From Aspidapion aeneum (lineage: Eukaryota; Arthropoda; Insecta; Coleoptera; Brentidae): a stretch of DNA of 64,000 nt. Of this stretch, positions 1 through 11,105 are shown in pieces (within the stretch, counting starts at the first letter, position 1; every line of letters starts with the position of its first letter). The notes under the pieces are model-generated. The model saw only the letters and a list, made by a program, of their open reading frames with translations, had not been told where the DNA came from and searched no databases. The DNA lies in contig OY755045.1 of the NCBI GenBank assembly GCA_963576565.1, positions 1,673,477 through 1,737,476 on the forward strand, given 5' to 3'. The position numbers and the translations under genes are program-made.

Positions 1-59
1 GAATTTTTATGCTTCTAAGCTATGTCAGAACCTAAAAAATAAATAAAAATTTATATGCT

Positions 60-822
60 ACAAAAAATACTCTGCCAATATATGGGCCCCTAAGCTCACA
101 CTACGTACTATAGTTATAGTGCACGTGTGAGCTAATATAACTAAAAACTGAAATATATTTTATTTAACTTCAGACTAAATTACCTTTTGTTTGATACCAC
201 ACAAGCCATGTTTTGACTTAAACTCAAATTTTTGAAATCTACCCCCACCCTTAAAAAAAACAAAAAACTAAAATGTATTTTGTTAAACTCCGGACTCAAT
301 TACCTTTCGTTTGATATCACACACGCCATATTTTCACTTAAACTCTAATTTTTAAAATATACTTCCACCCTTTTTTTAAAATAAATTAAAATATATTTTG
401 TTTAACTGCAGACTCAATTACCTTTCGTTTGATGTTACACACGCCATATTTTCACATAAACTCTAATTTTTGAAATCTACCCCCACCCTTTTATTTGGTT
501 TCTGTTCGGTGGATTTTGTTCATTTTTAAATGGGACCATCTCGACCCAAGACCCAGCCTAGGTACCAAATTTCATTAAAATCGGCCAAGCGGTTTTTGAG
601 TTATGCGCGTTGGTCGTTACAGACATACAGACAGACAGACAGACAGACAGACATACAGACAGACCGACAGACAGACAGACAGACGGCGCAACAAAAAAGT
701 TTCAAAATCATCTGAAACGCAATGATATATAAAAAATTTTGAAATCGGAGCAACTTTTTTTTTCTCGAAAAAATTAGGATCACCATAGGTCACACTACTA
801 TAGTATAGTATATGTGTGAGCT
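60..822 (-). mobile_element. Helitron-associated (HINE/DINE-like) non-autonomous element, copy 1
   Basis: The parts follow in the same order as in the second copy at 58437-59475, in opposite orientation. First comes a hairpin built on AGCTCACACTA (about 94-134), then three diverged tandem repeats of about 118 bp (about 150-500) containing the motif TTACCTTTCGTTTGAT. A core follows (about 530-620) with GGTACCAAATTTCATTAAAA and GTTATGCGCGTTGGTCGTTA, then an ACAG microsatellite, and a second hairpin (787-824) again ending in GTGTGAGCTA. Core plus short-tetranucleotide microsatellite plus tandem repeats plus terminal hairpin is the known layout of HINE/DINE-1/mini-me-type elements. Similarity to copy 2 continues to about base 60, so the true end lies outside the hairpin. 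It has no coding capacity; the short reading frames across it are microsatellite artefacts. Confidence 0.7.
624..686. repeat. ACAG microsatellite inside copy 1
   Basis: Imperfect (ACAG)n tract with single-base variants (ACAT, ACCG). It is far shorter than the corresponding tract of the second copy (58568-58910). Confidence 0.9.
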
Positions 823-1580
823 AAAACAAGATCTTAGGTGAAAACTGTCTAAATTAAAAAATCTACAAATTTTTACAATGACATAATAGTAACATTAGCT
901 GTATTGACTCCAAAAAATTTTTATTATCTCTCGTGATTTACAAAAATTTTAACAAAACGGAATGTCTTTCATCTTTACGTCTTGAAAACAAAGAGGTTCT
1001 ATGTAAAATGTTTATCATTCTTTTTTATGTTTTCATCACTTCTGATTTATCCCGTATATGCAGTCCCTCTGGACTAAAGTTTAAAGAATAAAATAAGTAA
1101 ACTGAAAAATCTAGACTTTTTCCAGTTTGCTTTCCATCATACTCCATCATGATAAGTTTATTTTAAATGAACGTATTGCTAAATATGAACCGTATTTGTA
1201 AACTTTTCATGAGGCTTTCGAAATATTATTTTAAATAGAAACCTACTTAAAATAATTTTATTCAAATTATTAACGAATCAAATGTTATTTTATTCAATAC
1301 TAAAATTATAGTTGCTGTAACTAGGTGGTTAAAATATTAAAATAAACCAGAGTAAACTTTACTTAAACGCCTTTTAATTAAAATCAATTTTAATTATGTA
1401 ACGAAAAGTTTTCTTAAACTCTACATAGACTTAGCTAACTTCTTTCGTAAGATATGCTGAGTAGATAACTAGAAATGTAAAATGACTAAATTATTAAGTA
1501 CCTACTTACTTTTCCTTAAAGCCTATGCAAATAAATTTCTTGAAACTTATCTACTACTAGATACATATTAAATTAATCTG
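823..1580. other. AT-rich stretch, no feature seen
   Basis: No coding, RNA or repeat structure recognised; no long inverted repeats noticed. Confidence 0.5.
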
Positions 1581-1699
1581 CCAATTTTCTTCCGCCCGAC
1601 CCCCGCCGCCGAAACCGCGCAGAATGCAGGCAGACTGAGAAGCAACGCGCTCGACAACAAAACACTGGCAGCCAGCTGTTTGGGGCGGAAGAAAATTGG
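1581..1699. repeat. Short GC-rich inverted-repeat segment
   Basis: Starts with CCAATTTTCTTCCGCC and ends with its exact reverse complement (1684-1699). The 119-bp body is GC-rich compared with the AT-rich surroundings. Probably a very small MITE, but I see no convincing target duplication. Confidence 0.45.
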
Positions 1700-2699
1700 G
1701 AGATGAACTTTCTATTGTATGTGTATGAACAACTAAAAACATTTTATTTATTTATTAAACACACTGTGTTTATAGTATTACAATCTAAGCAATAAGACTA
1801 ATTAGCAATTTTGTTTTAACTTAATTTACTATAAAAGTTAGATTTAAACTTATGGTTCACTCAATAGTTCTTCCTGTTATGCTTCGTCTGTAACTCAGTT
1901 TTCTCACTATTTATAAGGATTAGAGACAAAACCGTCTAATTAACTTCGCAAGAGTGTCACATTGACCAAGCAGTGTTCTGAGAAGTCCCATAAGGACGAA
2001 ACAGTTAACTGTCAACACTTATTAGGTGTCCATTAGATCTTGGATCCCCGTGAGGTTAAGCTTTCAAGCTACCCATGGAAAAATATGAGAGAAACAAAAC
2101 TCCTTTTTACCTGACTAGCCACAAAACTTGTTTGATTTAAAAAAAAAATTGTGTTATTTTAATATTTTAGTTTTTTCAATAATTTTTTATATTTAAATAT
2201 TTTTTAATTTGAAAATTTTAAAATATTTTCAACCGAATTATCAAATTAAATTATAAAATAACAACAAAAAATATTTAAAAAAACAAAGAATTTATGAAAA
2301 CAATTTTTCAAAATAAAATATTGAGTGTGATACGTCATTTTAAAGAAAATTTTCCGCTGATTTCAAAAACATAAAAGAAAAACAGGGTAATTCCATAAGA
2401 AAAATAACAATTTTATGCAAAATCTCAAAAACTAAAACAGAAAGATCAAAGTCGTTTAAATCTGTCAATCCTCCATGAAAAGATCTATAAAAAAGCTTTT
2501 CAAACGAAAACAAAATTTTCATAAATAAAAAAGTTAGAGATACCCTCCCAAAATGCAGGTTTTTACCCGAAACCCAACAGCAACATTGAATTTGAGACAC
2601 GCTGTCCAGATTTATAATTAAAAATGATATATAGGTTGACAAATAAATAAATAGGTAATAAATTTGGAACATAATACAAGGCCAACACAAAAATACAGG
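1700..2699. other. AT-rich stretch with one dispersed repeat
   Basis: Contains a segment at 2073-2137 (with GCCACAAAACTTGTTT) that recurs at 16587-16651. Nothing else recognised. Confidence 0.5.
2073..2137. repeat. 65-bp dispersed repeat, copy 1
   Basis: Closely matches 16587-16651 in the same orientation, sharing GGAAAAATAT, GAGAAACAAAA, CTTTTTACC and AGCCACAAAACTTGTTT. Family not recognised. Confidence 0.6.
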
Positions 2700-3618
2700 T
2701 AGGGTTACCAGATGAAAACTTCTCTAACCAGGACCAGCCGTCAAGAAAATCCGGACAAAATCCGGACGTCAAAATTTTTTCAATGCCACACACAAAAAAA
2801 TCTACATTTTTTTTTAATTGAAACAATAACTAATAAATAACATAATATACCTACTATTTTATAGGTACTTTTCACTGCTTTGTATTTTATTCAACAGCGT
2901 TGAATTTTTAGGCAGAAGTACAAAATCGTAAAATTCTGAGCAGCTCACATTTCTTAAATTGTATGAAGTATTCCTTTTACAGAAGATAAAAGCAGCCTAT
3001 TTCTTTCTTTGGTCCACTGGGTAGAAATACTTGCATTAAAATATTTTGCCCATTTTTCGTGGGTAGGCAGATTGTGGTCATCAGAAGTAAAATTGTATGA
3101 TATGTACTTTTTTAGATTACAAACTTTATCAAAAAAATTGTGTGTGCTTAAGACCACACGGCAGAAGTGTAAACTTCAACAAGGCGAAATTAATAATACC
3201 ACTTTAAGCGGGGTCTTCACATAACGTTTTACCTTACGTCTTGCCTGTCAGTCAAAAGGGTCAAGTATGACAGTTGAAATACTAGCGTAGACACTTTGAT
3301 ACAAAACGATGGTTTTATTGGAAAACAATGCGTGATCCGGTCAGTTCTCTAAGCGATCTTCCGTCTTAAATCTGAACAGGCAAGACGTAAGGTAAACCGT
3401 TATGTAAAGACCCCGCTTAAAGATGAATTCACACTACTAAATTTATCGACGATTATTGTTTAATTACATTTTTTGAAACTAGTTTATTTTGCATTATTTG
3501 ATGTTTATAAAGGCGGTTACTTTAAAATCCGGACGTTTATGAAAAATCCGCCCGGACCCACCCGGACGTAGTAAAAATCCGGAAATGTCCGGATTAATCC
3601 GGACGTCTGGTAACCCTA
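2700..3618. mobile_element. hAT-like non-autonomous element with 8-bp TSD
   Basis: Begins TAGGGTTACCAGATG and ends with the near-exact inverse CGTCTGGTAACCCTA. It is flanked on both sides by AATACAGG (2692-2699 and 3619-3626), a perfect 8-bp target duplication. Eight-base duplications with short TIRs are characteristic of hAT (and P) transposons. The subterminal regions carry repeated TCCGGAC motifs near both ends, a possible transposase-binding arrangement (inference). No transposase remains. A separate TTAA-flanked MITE sits inside at 3208-3416, so this element is older than that insertion. Confidence 0.8.
3208..3416. mobile_element. TTAA-flanked MITE nested in the 2700-3618 element
   Basis: Bounded by TTAA at 3204-3207 and 3417-3420. 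Left end GCGGGGTCTTCACATAACG, right end CGTTATGTAAAGACCCCGC. Inverted similarity continues inward through the motif TACCTTACGTCTTGCCTGT. A TTAA target is the hallmark of piggyBac-type transposition. At 209 bp it has no coding capacity. Confidence 0.75.
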
Positions 3619-3626
3619 AATACAGG

Positions 3627-4447
3627 CCACAACCCTGAAAAAATCAGCTGTTCTCCGGGGGCTGACTTTTACATTGGGTCTTATGGGAGGCTGACGTTTT
3701 TATATGATATTTTCAAAATGGCACTACAGATTTCCGCGAAATTTTAGAGAACTATTCTCAGACACCATACTCATATTCCACCAAACTTTTGTAAGGATGC
3801 AAGATGATTAAACGGTTAAAATCTTCAAGATTTAGCATTCCTTATTTTGAATTCAAATTACCCGCCATGTACCGCATGCCAACTGTTATATTTGACATGT
3901 ATTTGACTTTGTCATCTGTGATTGTCACATTCGCTTCTGCTTTAAGTTTCATTTTAGTGTGAGCTAATGAAGCGGCTTTGAAAAATTAAGGAAAACCATA
4001 CATTTAAAAAAAATTGTTCTGCAGGATATTGTAAAAACAAACTCAAAACCGGCTGATATACTTTAATTATTTAATTAACACATTTGATTACACTTAACAA
4101 CAGGTTGATTCATGCTAATATAATAATTATTAGGCATAAAAATTTAAAATATATTTTAAAATGGTAAAATTAAATAATAAAAAGCCCATTGAAACAATGG
4201 CACTAAAATATTAAATGGAATCTGCAATAAAACTGATTAAATAGCCGGGAAAATTCTGGCAATCTCAGCATGAACATTTTCTAATTAAGCTCTAAAAAGG
4301 TTTATTTTTCGCTCACAGATTACAAATTTTCGAAGATATTGTTCACTTCTTCTTCTTGTTCAAGTGACAAAACAACTCCTGATGGGTTTTATTCTGATTA
4401 ACGAGAGCCCTTATTATTATTAGGATATTTTTTTCTTAATGTTGTAT
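3627..4447. other. No feature seen
   Basis: AT-rich. The short motif TAGTGTGAGCTAA near 3955 resembles the hairpin arm of the helitron-type repeats (60-822) and may be an isolated remnant end. Confidence 0.4.
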
Positions 4448-4580
4448 TGTCATGGGACCACTATGTGTGTACCAAATTTCATCCAAATCGGATAATGGGA
4501 AGTGTGTGTGTCACAAACGCTTCACAAAATTTGATAGATAGTTAGTTAGATAGTTAGATAGTTAGAGAGTTAGACAGAAC
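4448..4580 (+). repeat. HINE-like core fragment with TAGATAGT microsatellite
   Basis: GGGACCACTATGTGTGTACC followed by CAAATTTCATCCAAATCGG resembles the conserved core of the helitron-associated repeats. As in those, a short microsatellite follows directly ((TAGATAGT)-like, 4540-4580). Fragment only; ends not located. Confidence 0.45.
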
Positions 4581-5124
4581 ATCTGAAGCTAAATAAAAGC
4601 TTGTAAAAAATAGAACAAGTGGAGGAATATATATCTGGGACAAATTATTAAATTAAAAAAGTCAATAGTATTAACAGAAGCTCTGCACTGTATATTTTTC
4701 TTTTTTCTAAATGCAATAAACAATTCACCTTCTTTAGGAAAAAAGTTAGTCTATGGTTTATTTCTATAGGAAAATTTTAATTTAGATTCTAAGCTGTCGT
4801 TTAAAAGTGGATTTATTTATTCCTGCGTTTGCAGGATATTCGTTTTATATATTTTACCACCTATTTCACCTTTTATTGTGTTCTCGGGACTTTCTTATTT
4901 TATTTGTATGGTGTTATTTATTTTGTTAAAGATTCTTTGCGATTGTTTTTTTAAAGCAGACTCGGTTATTTAGAAACTTTATTTGTTATACAGGGTGGAA
5001 TATAAATGATGCACAAAAATTTTAAGGTGAAAAAAACAAAAAAAAAGGTTTAATGGTTTATTTCAACAAAATTTCTTGCAAAAACATGTTTTTTCCCAAA
5101 AAATTATGAAAAATTTAGATTAAA
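4581..5124. other. No gene; possible isolated element end
   Basis: At about 4992 the sequence TACAGGGTGGAATATAAATG resembles the end of a TA-flanked element (compare 14435), but no partner end was found before the foldback element begins. Otherwise AT-rich and featureless. Confidence 0.35.
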
Positions 5125-6010
5125 AAAAAGTTGTTTTAAAAAAACGTTTTGGTTAGTTTTAATTAATGATTAGTTCTGAGGGTGCAAATGTAAGTTGGGT
5201 TGAGTTTAGGTTGGCTGGTTCACCACTTACACCACTCATTCGAGAAATACCCAATGTTTGAGATAAGAAATTGAAAAACGTAATTGTAAAGTTTATTGAA
5301 AGGAAATCAGTAAAAACGATGCATATAAAATATCTAAAGTGCACCTACCTTAGTTTTCATCTAGTTGCAGTCGTTTTGGTCGCTAGGAAGATAGGAAAAA
5401 CGGGAAAATTGTAGCACTCACGGCGTTTCTTGTGCTTCTTGTCGGTTTCCCGATTGCGACTCCTCGCGCAGACTCGCGTGTGTCTCGGTGCGGGGATAAA
5501 TTATATGCATATACCCCGCGAAATTTGAAATGAAAAATAATATTAAAATATAAAGGTAGCCAAAAGCTGGCAAATAATTCTTGCACCAACAAGTTCATTA
5601 AGTTTAAATCTTTAGTTTCCAGAATCTTGAAATTCCATAGAGATCTTCAAGACCCAAGTATATTAAATAACAGACTTATTGCGTTATTTTTAAGGATTTA
5701 TATTATTGGCAAAACACAAAATAATCTTTTATCAACGAACACTTGGGATTTTGGGTACAGTTTTAAATAAACAAAGCGATGCAAAACTTTTCCAAAGCTT
5801 TTGTTTCATCGGCATCAACGAGGTGTTTTAGTGCACGTATTGTATTTACTTCTATATTTATTGTATGTATGCATATACAGAGTACGAGTACATCCCAGAA
5901 TGGACTTTATTTTGGAAAAAAGTAAATACCATAAATAATAAGATTAACCTTGCAAATACACTTTTAAAAAGGGTGTCTTAAAAACTTTTTATAGTTGATA
6001 TAAATCACGA

Positions 6011-6400
6011 GAGACGAGACGAGACGAGACGAGACGAGACAAGACAAGACAAGACAAGACAAGACGAGACGAGACGAGACGAGACGAGACGAGACGAGAC
6101 GAGACGAGACGAGACGAGACGAGACGAGACGAGACGAGACGAGACGAGACTAGACGAGACGAGACGAGACGAGACGAGACGAGACGAGACGAGACGAGAC
6201 GAGACGAGACGAGACGAGACGAGACGAGACGAGACGAGACGAGACGAGACGAGACGAGACGAGACGAGACGAGACGAGACGAGACGAGACGAGACGAGAC
6301 GAGACGAGACGAGACGAGACGAGACGAGACGAGACGAGACGAGACGAGACGAGACGAGACGAGACGAGACGAGACGAGACGAGACGAGACGAGACGAGAC
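6011..6400. repeat. GAGAC pentamer satellite, left arm
   Basis: About 78 units of GAGAC, nearly perfect; variants (AAGAC, TAGAC) are concentrated at the outer end. Long Ser/Arg/Leu/Val reading frames on the minus strand are by-products of the repeat having no stop codons, not genes. Confidence 0.95.
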
Positions 6401-6795
6401 AAAGTTTCTCTCGAGCGATAGAAGAGTGCTATGGTCGAGACGAGAGACCCATTTTATCTCGCATAACGAGACGAGATGTGAGAAAATTCTAGGATAGATG
6501 GGCCGGTTTGCGGGCAACTATAAGTCTCTACTTATTCCCCAAATAACTTAGGCAAATTTATCTTTCAACGTCAAAATTGGAGCTTTCTTATAAAAGCAGC
6601 CGACGACATTCTATTCACAACATGCTCAGTGCATTACTAATTAACTAAGTTGTAATTTAACTTGTGTTAAGGAATTATTTTCTATGTGCAAGTTTCGTGA
6701 AGGCCTTTTACTGACTGGCAAAATAACTAAGAAGTTTTGAATGAATTACCAAATTTATTGTACATTTAAAGTGTTCGTGTGAGTTCTTAAAGTCA

Positions 6796-7026
6796 TCAAT
6801 GACGTCGATAAAAATTGACTATTAAGTCTGTATATCTGTGATCTATTCGGCTACTCATTAAAGATGCTCTTATTGCCCAGTGCTCAATGCTATCAAAAAT
6901 TTTTTCGAAGTCTATAATCGAAATATATAATGGAATGTTATAAAAATGGTTAATTATATTTAAAATGGTAGTTTTATAATGAAAATCACGGTCCTCATAC
7001 TTAGCAATAAACGAAGTTTCCTGCAA
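6796..7026 (-). pseudogene. Reverse-transcriptase palm fragment, non-LTR family 1
   Basis: The 76-residue open stretch contains IDFEKIFDSIEHWA, matching the RT motif that holds the first catalytic Asp, and SRIDHRYTDLI, shared with the copies at 12844-13960 and 17000-17752. It lies in the centre of the foldback element and continues neither way as RT. It is a scrap of a non-LTR retrotransposon (RTE/CR1/Jockey-like group; clade not determinable by eye). Confidence 0.7.
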
Positions 7027-7465
7027 AATAGCAGTTTTAAACCTTTTTTTCGATAATAAATTTTAACGCCGGCATAATGCCCGAGAAAGAAATTAGTAGA
7101 GTTTATAAAAACGCATTTTGTGACCCCTTCGATTTTTTATATTTTTCTGAAAAAAGATGCTCTAATATTTTGCCTATTGACTCTAAAAGTACCAGAGTGG
7201 GCCGAAAAGTATAAATGTCAAAAAGAAAAATTCTGCGCGGAGGCCTTGGCCTTATTTATATGTATATGGGCAAGCGAGCAGTCTTATTGAGGCACCCGGG
7301 GTGTGAATCAATATATATTTTATTTAAAAAGTTGTTTTGCTGAAGATAAATTTAAGGAATCGCAACATTTTTTCAAATTTTTTATCTTGGTGTAATCGGT
7401 ATCTATAGAGGAATTAAAAATAAATTTTTATTAAAATCAAAATTTTTAAGTACGTATCTATAATT

Positions 7466-7589
7466 CGTGCTATAAAACGTTAAATTAAAACAGTTTAGTC
7501 GGTTATAGAAAATAGGCTGATAAATGTAACGATGAGGAAGATTGAAAATCACTTTTTCCACACGTCAATTTCACGCTCGCTTTAATGCG
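7466..7589 (+). repeat. 124-bp direct repeat, copy 1
   Basis: Starts CGTGCTATAAAACGTTAAAT and ends CTCGCTTTAATGCG. It matches 9197-9320 over all 124 bases with one difference. The two copies abut the right arm exactly, one on each side. Confidence 0.9.
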
Positions 7590-7759
7590 CGAGACAAGAC
7601 GACACGAGACGAGAGAAGACCTCTCGTCTCGTCTCGTTATGCGAGATAAATTGGGTCTCTCGTCTCGACCATGAGACCCTTCAATCGCTCAAAGAGCCTT
7701 TCTCTCGTTTCGTCTCGACCATGAAACTCTACAATCGCTCAAAAGAGCCTTTCTCTCGT

Positions 7760-8296
7760 TTCGTCTCGTCTCGTCTCGTCTCGTCTCGTCTCGTCTCGTT
7801 TCGTCTCGTCTCGTCTCGTCTCGTCTCGTCTCGTCTCGTCTCGTCTCGTCTCGTCTCGTCTCGTCTCGTCTCGTCTCGTCTCGTCTCGTCTCGTCTCGTC
7901 TCGTCTCGTCTCGTCTCGTCTCGTCTCGTCTTGTCTTGTCTCGTCTCGTCTCGTCTCGTCTCGTCTCGTCTCGTCTCGTCTCGTCTCGTCTCGTCTCGTC
8001 TCGTCTCGTCTCGTCTCGTCTCGTCTCGTCTCGTCTCGTCTCGTCTCGTCTCGTCTCGTCTCGTCTCGTCTCGTCTCGTCTCGTCTCGTCTCGTCTCGTC
8101 TCGTCTCGTCTCGTCTCGTCTCGTCTCGTCTCGTCTCGTCTCGTCTCGTCTCGTCTCGTCTCGTCTCGTCTCGTCTCGTCTCGTCTCGTCTCGTCTCGTC
8201 TCGTCTCGTCTCGTCTCGTCTCGTCTCGTCTCGTCTCGTCTCGTCTCGTCTCGTCTCGTCTCGTCTCGTCTCGTCTCGTCTCGTCTCGTCTCGTTT
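7760..8296. repeat. GTCTC pentamer satellite, right arm
   Basis: Reverse-complement counterpart of the left-arm satellite, longer at about 107 units. One TTGTC TTGTC variant pair lies near 7930. Directly before it, a segment of about 48 bp with ACCATGARACYCTWCAATCG is duplicated in tandem (about 7665-7760). Confidence 0.95.
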
Positions 8297-9196
8297 CTCG
8301 TGTCTCGTGTCTCGTGATTTATATCAACTATAAAAAGTTTTTAAGGCACCCTTTTTAAAAGTGTATTTGCAAGGTTAATCTTATTATTTATGGTATTTAC
8401 TTTTTTCCAAATAAAGTCCATTCTGGGATGTACTCGTACTCTGTATATGCATACATACAATAAATATAGAAGTAAATACAATACGTGTACTAAAACACCT
8501 CGTTGATGCCGATGAAACAAAAGCTCTGGAAAAGTTTTCCATCGCTTTGTTTATTTAAAACTGTACCCAAAATCCCAAGTGTTCGTTGATAAAAGATTAT
8601 TTTGTGTTTTGCCAATAATATAAATCCTTAAAAATAACGCAATAAGTCTGTTATTTAAAATACTTGGATCTTGAAGATCTCTATGGAATTTCAAGATTCT
8701 GGAAACCAAAGATTTAAACTTAATGAACTTGTTGGTGCAAGAATTATTTGCCAGCTTTTGGCTACCTTTATATTTTAATATTATTTTTCATTTCAAATTT
8801 CGCGGGGTATATGCATATAATTTATTCCCGCACCGAGATACACGCGAGTCTGCGCGAGGAGTCGCAATCGGGAAACCGACAAGAAGCACAAGAAACGCCG
8901 TGAGTGCTACAATTTTCCCGTTTTTCCTATCTTCCAAGCGACCAAAACGACTGCAACTAGATGAAAACTAAGGTAGGTGCACTTTAGATATTTTATATGC
9001 ATCGTTTTTACTGATTTCCTTTCAATAAACTTTACAATTACGTTTTTCAATTTCTTATCTCAAAAATTGGGTATTTCTCGAATGAGTGGTGTAAGTGGTG
9101 AACCAGCCAACCTAAACTCAACCCAACTTACGTTTGCACCCTCAGAACTAATTACTAATTAAAACTAACCAAAACGTTTTTTTAAAACAACTTTTT

Positions 9197-9320
9197 CGTG
9201 CTATAAAACGTTAAATTAAAACAGTTTAGTCGGTTATAGAAAATGGGCTGATAAATGTAACGATGAGGAAGATTGAAAATCACTTTTTCCACACGTCAAT
9301 TTCACGCTCGCTTTAATGCG
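9197..9320 (+). repeat. 124-bp direct repeat, copy 2
   Basis: Matches 7466-7589 with one mismatch. It begins at the base after the end of the right arm. Downstream DNA diverges at once (AGCGCAAGTAAGG against CGAGACAAGAC). Confidence 0.9.
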
Positions 9321-11014
9321 AGCGCAAGTAAGGCAAGAACTCATTCGTGCAACTCTCGCGGAAACTCTCTGGAGTGCATCAAACTCCAAAAGGGGTCAAC
9401 TTTTAGGTCTAACCAACTTTGTATCTATCCCCCTTTACCATAGTCGATAAAATTATCTTTAACGGTTTTCACGGCACCAAAAAAGGTAAAGGTAAAAATG
9501 ATTTTTTTTCTAAAAACCCACTGAGATAAAATAAAAATAAAAAACTTATATACAAAAATTTTTAAGGCTAAATAATACATAAGTAACTTAAAACTATATC
9601 TGTAAATGCATTACCGTATTAAATACGTATCAGTATTTAAATACTGTAAAAAGCACAAGATATATTAGAATCCGTTTTCAATTACACATCCACCAAAACA
9701 ATCGAACATCGGTTTAATCATCACTAACTTGTCTAAAAAATTAACATGTAAAATATAGCGGACAGCTGACACTGACTTACACCGTTTTTATTCGACATTC
9801 CCTAGTGACGTTCGGAAGTTTAAATATGGCCACCATTTTTAAACCAAAATATTATATTATTTTTATTTACTTCTAACCACTGTGAGGAAATAATGTCTTT
9901 GTTACAACGAAAAAAGGTGACTTATATCGCAAGGTATTTATGAACAACTTATATAAATATTAAAAACTATTGCATTCACGGCAAAAATAAGTTAAACCTT
10001 CAATCAAAATCTAGACTTGTAGACTGGTGTGCCTGTGTAGCCTTTAACTAATATTATACAACATTTTATTTGTTCAAAATAACTGAAAATAATCTGAAAA
10101 TCCGGGTCACGTGATCTTAATTAAATTTTCTCAATCGAATTGACTCGCCCCCGGTATATGGAGGTGGTGCTTCAGTCAGGGGGCTGACGACTCTTGTCTG
10201 ATTTGGTGTACTGCAGCAAATATAAAATTGATCACTCTTTTATAAATCCTAATAGATCTCGTCTATAAAAATCTAATTAAAACATGTTTTCTGTTCATAT
10301 AAAAGATTTTTTTAAAATTGTCAAACGATTTTTGATTTTCTTTCGTATAATTTAAAAAAAAACAAAAAACTAAACATTTTTGCTACAGTTTTCTATAACA
10401 CAACTGCTACTGAAATGCCAAATATTGTTTTAAAATTTCTGTTGTGTTTTAGCCATTACTTTTTTTTATTTTTTGAATATGATGAATTAGCGAAAAACTG
10501 CAATACGTTTGTTAAAAATGCTTTAAAAAATCACCCCGCAAAATTTTGACGCGTTCCGCTTTCTCGTTTTCGATTTTTATTAGGAAAAAGACTTGGCAAA
10601 AAGATGAGATATCAGTGTTGTCAGATAGTAGTAAGTTTTCGGGCGAAGTCAAGCTATGCTTGACAATTATGCTTGGTTAAGCAACGGGACAATAAGGATT
10701 AAAGTACGAGTTTACTGCCGGGAAGCAGCCTCACACTCTGCAATGACCAATAAGGCTTATGGTCCAGTAAACATAAGTAGATATAGTGACAACAATGTAT
10801 CAAATGTTGAATCTTAAGCTAGATTTTCTGATGTCAAATTCAATATTACGTTAATGTTATGTTACAATTTAGGGTGGTCTTTGAATAGTAAATCATTGTT
10901 TTTTTTTGTCTACTGTGGGCGCACTTCCCTGCCCTTGTATGCACTCGACCCCTTTCTGTATGCAAACTAGATGGAAATCTGGAATTTACAAGTAGTATCC
11001 CGGATAGAGATTAT
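9321..11014. other. No gene seen
   Basis: AT-rich intergenic DNA. No reading frame with recognisable motifs, no tRNA-like box pair and no paired TIRs noticed. Confidence 0.45.
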
Positions 11015-11029
11015 CAGGGGCGGATCCAG
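11015..11029 (+). repeat. Solo hAT-type terminus
   Basis: CAGGGGCGGATCCAG matches the 15-bp ends of the MITEs at 23680-24046 and 25942. No partner end was found nearby, so this is a truncated element end. Confidence 0.5.
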
Positions 11030-11105
11030 CGAAAGCCAGCAGGACTTTATCCAAAATTAAAGTATCTTTTTTCTTTTTACGTCACTTAAAAAAAAGACCG
11101 ATGTA

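Larger units (their letters stand above)
5125..9196. mobile_element. Foldback-type element with satellite-bearing long inverted arms
   Basis: The left arm (5125 to about 6480) and right arm (about 7590-9196) are inverted copies of each other. Landmarks are AAAAAGTTGTTTTAAAAAAA at the left edge and its inverse ending at 9196, GTTCTGAGGGTGCAAATG against its inverse near 9140, and CCCCGCGAAATTTGAAATG against its inverse near 8800. Each arm contains about 0.9 kb of unique DNA followed, toward the centre, by a long GAGAC/GTCTC pentamer satellite. The roughly 1.1-kb centre holds unrelated DNA including a reverse-transcriptase scrap. Long inverted arms with internal tandem repeats are the layout of Drosophila FB elements; homology to FB is not claimed. 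The two arms differ by only a few scattered bases outside the satellite, so the structure is young or kept uniform by gene conversion. Confidence 0.75.

Noticed and set aside
5989..8358. Long Ser/Arg/Leu/Val-Ser-Ser reading frames in both strands
   Set aside because: They are translations of the GAGAC/GTCTC pentamer satellite, which lacks stop codons in several frames; no protein gene.
10640..10760. GTTAAGCAACGGGAC resembling the middle of 5S rRNA
   Set aside because: Only a short word matches and the rest of a 5S gene is not present.
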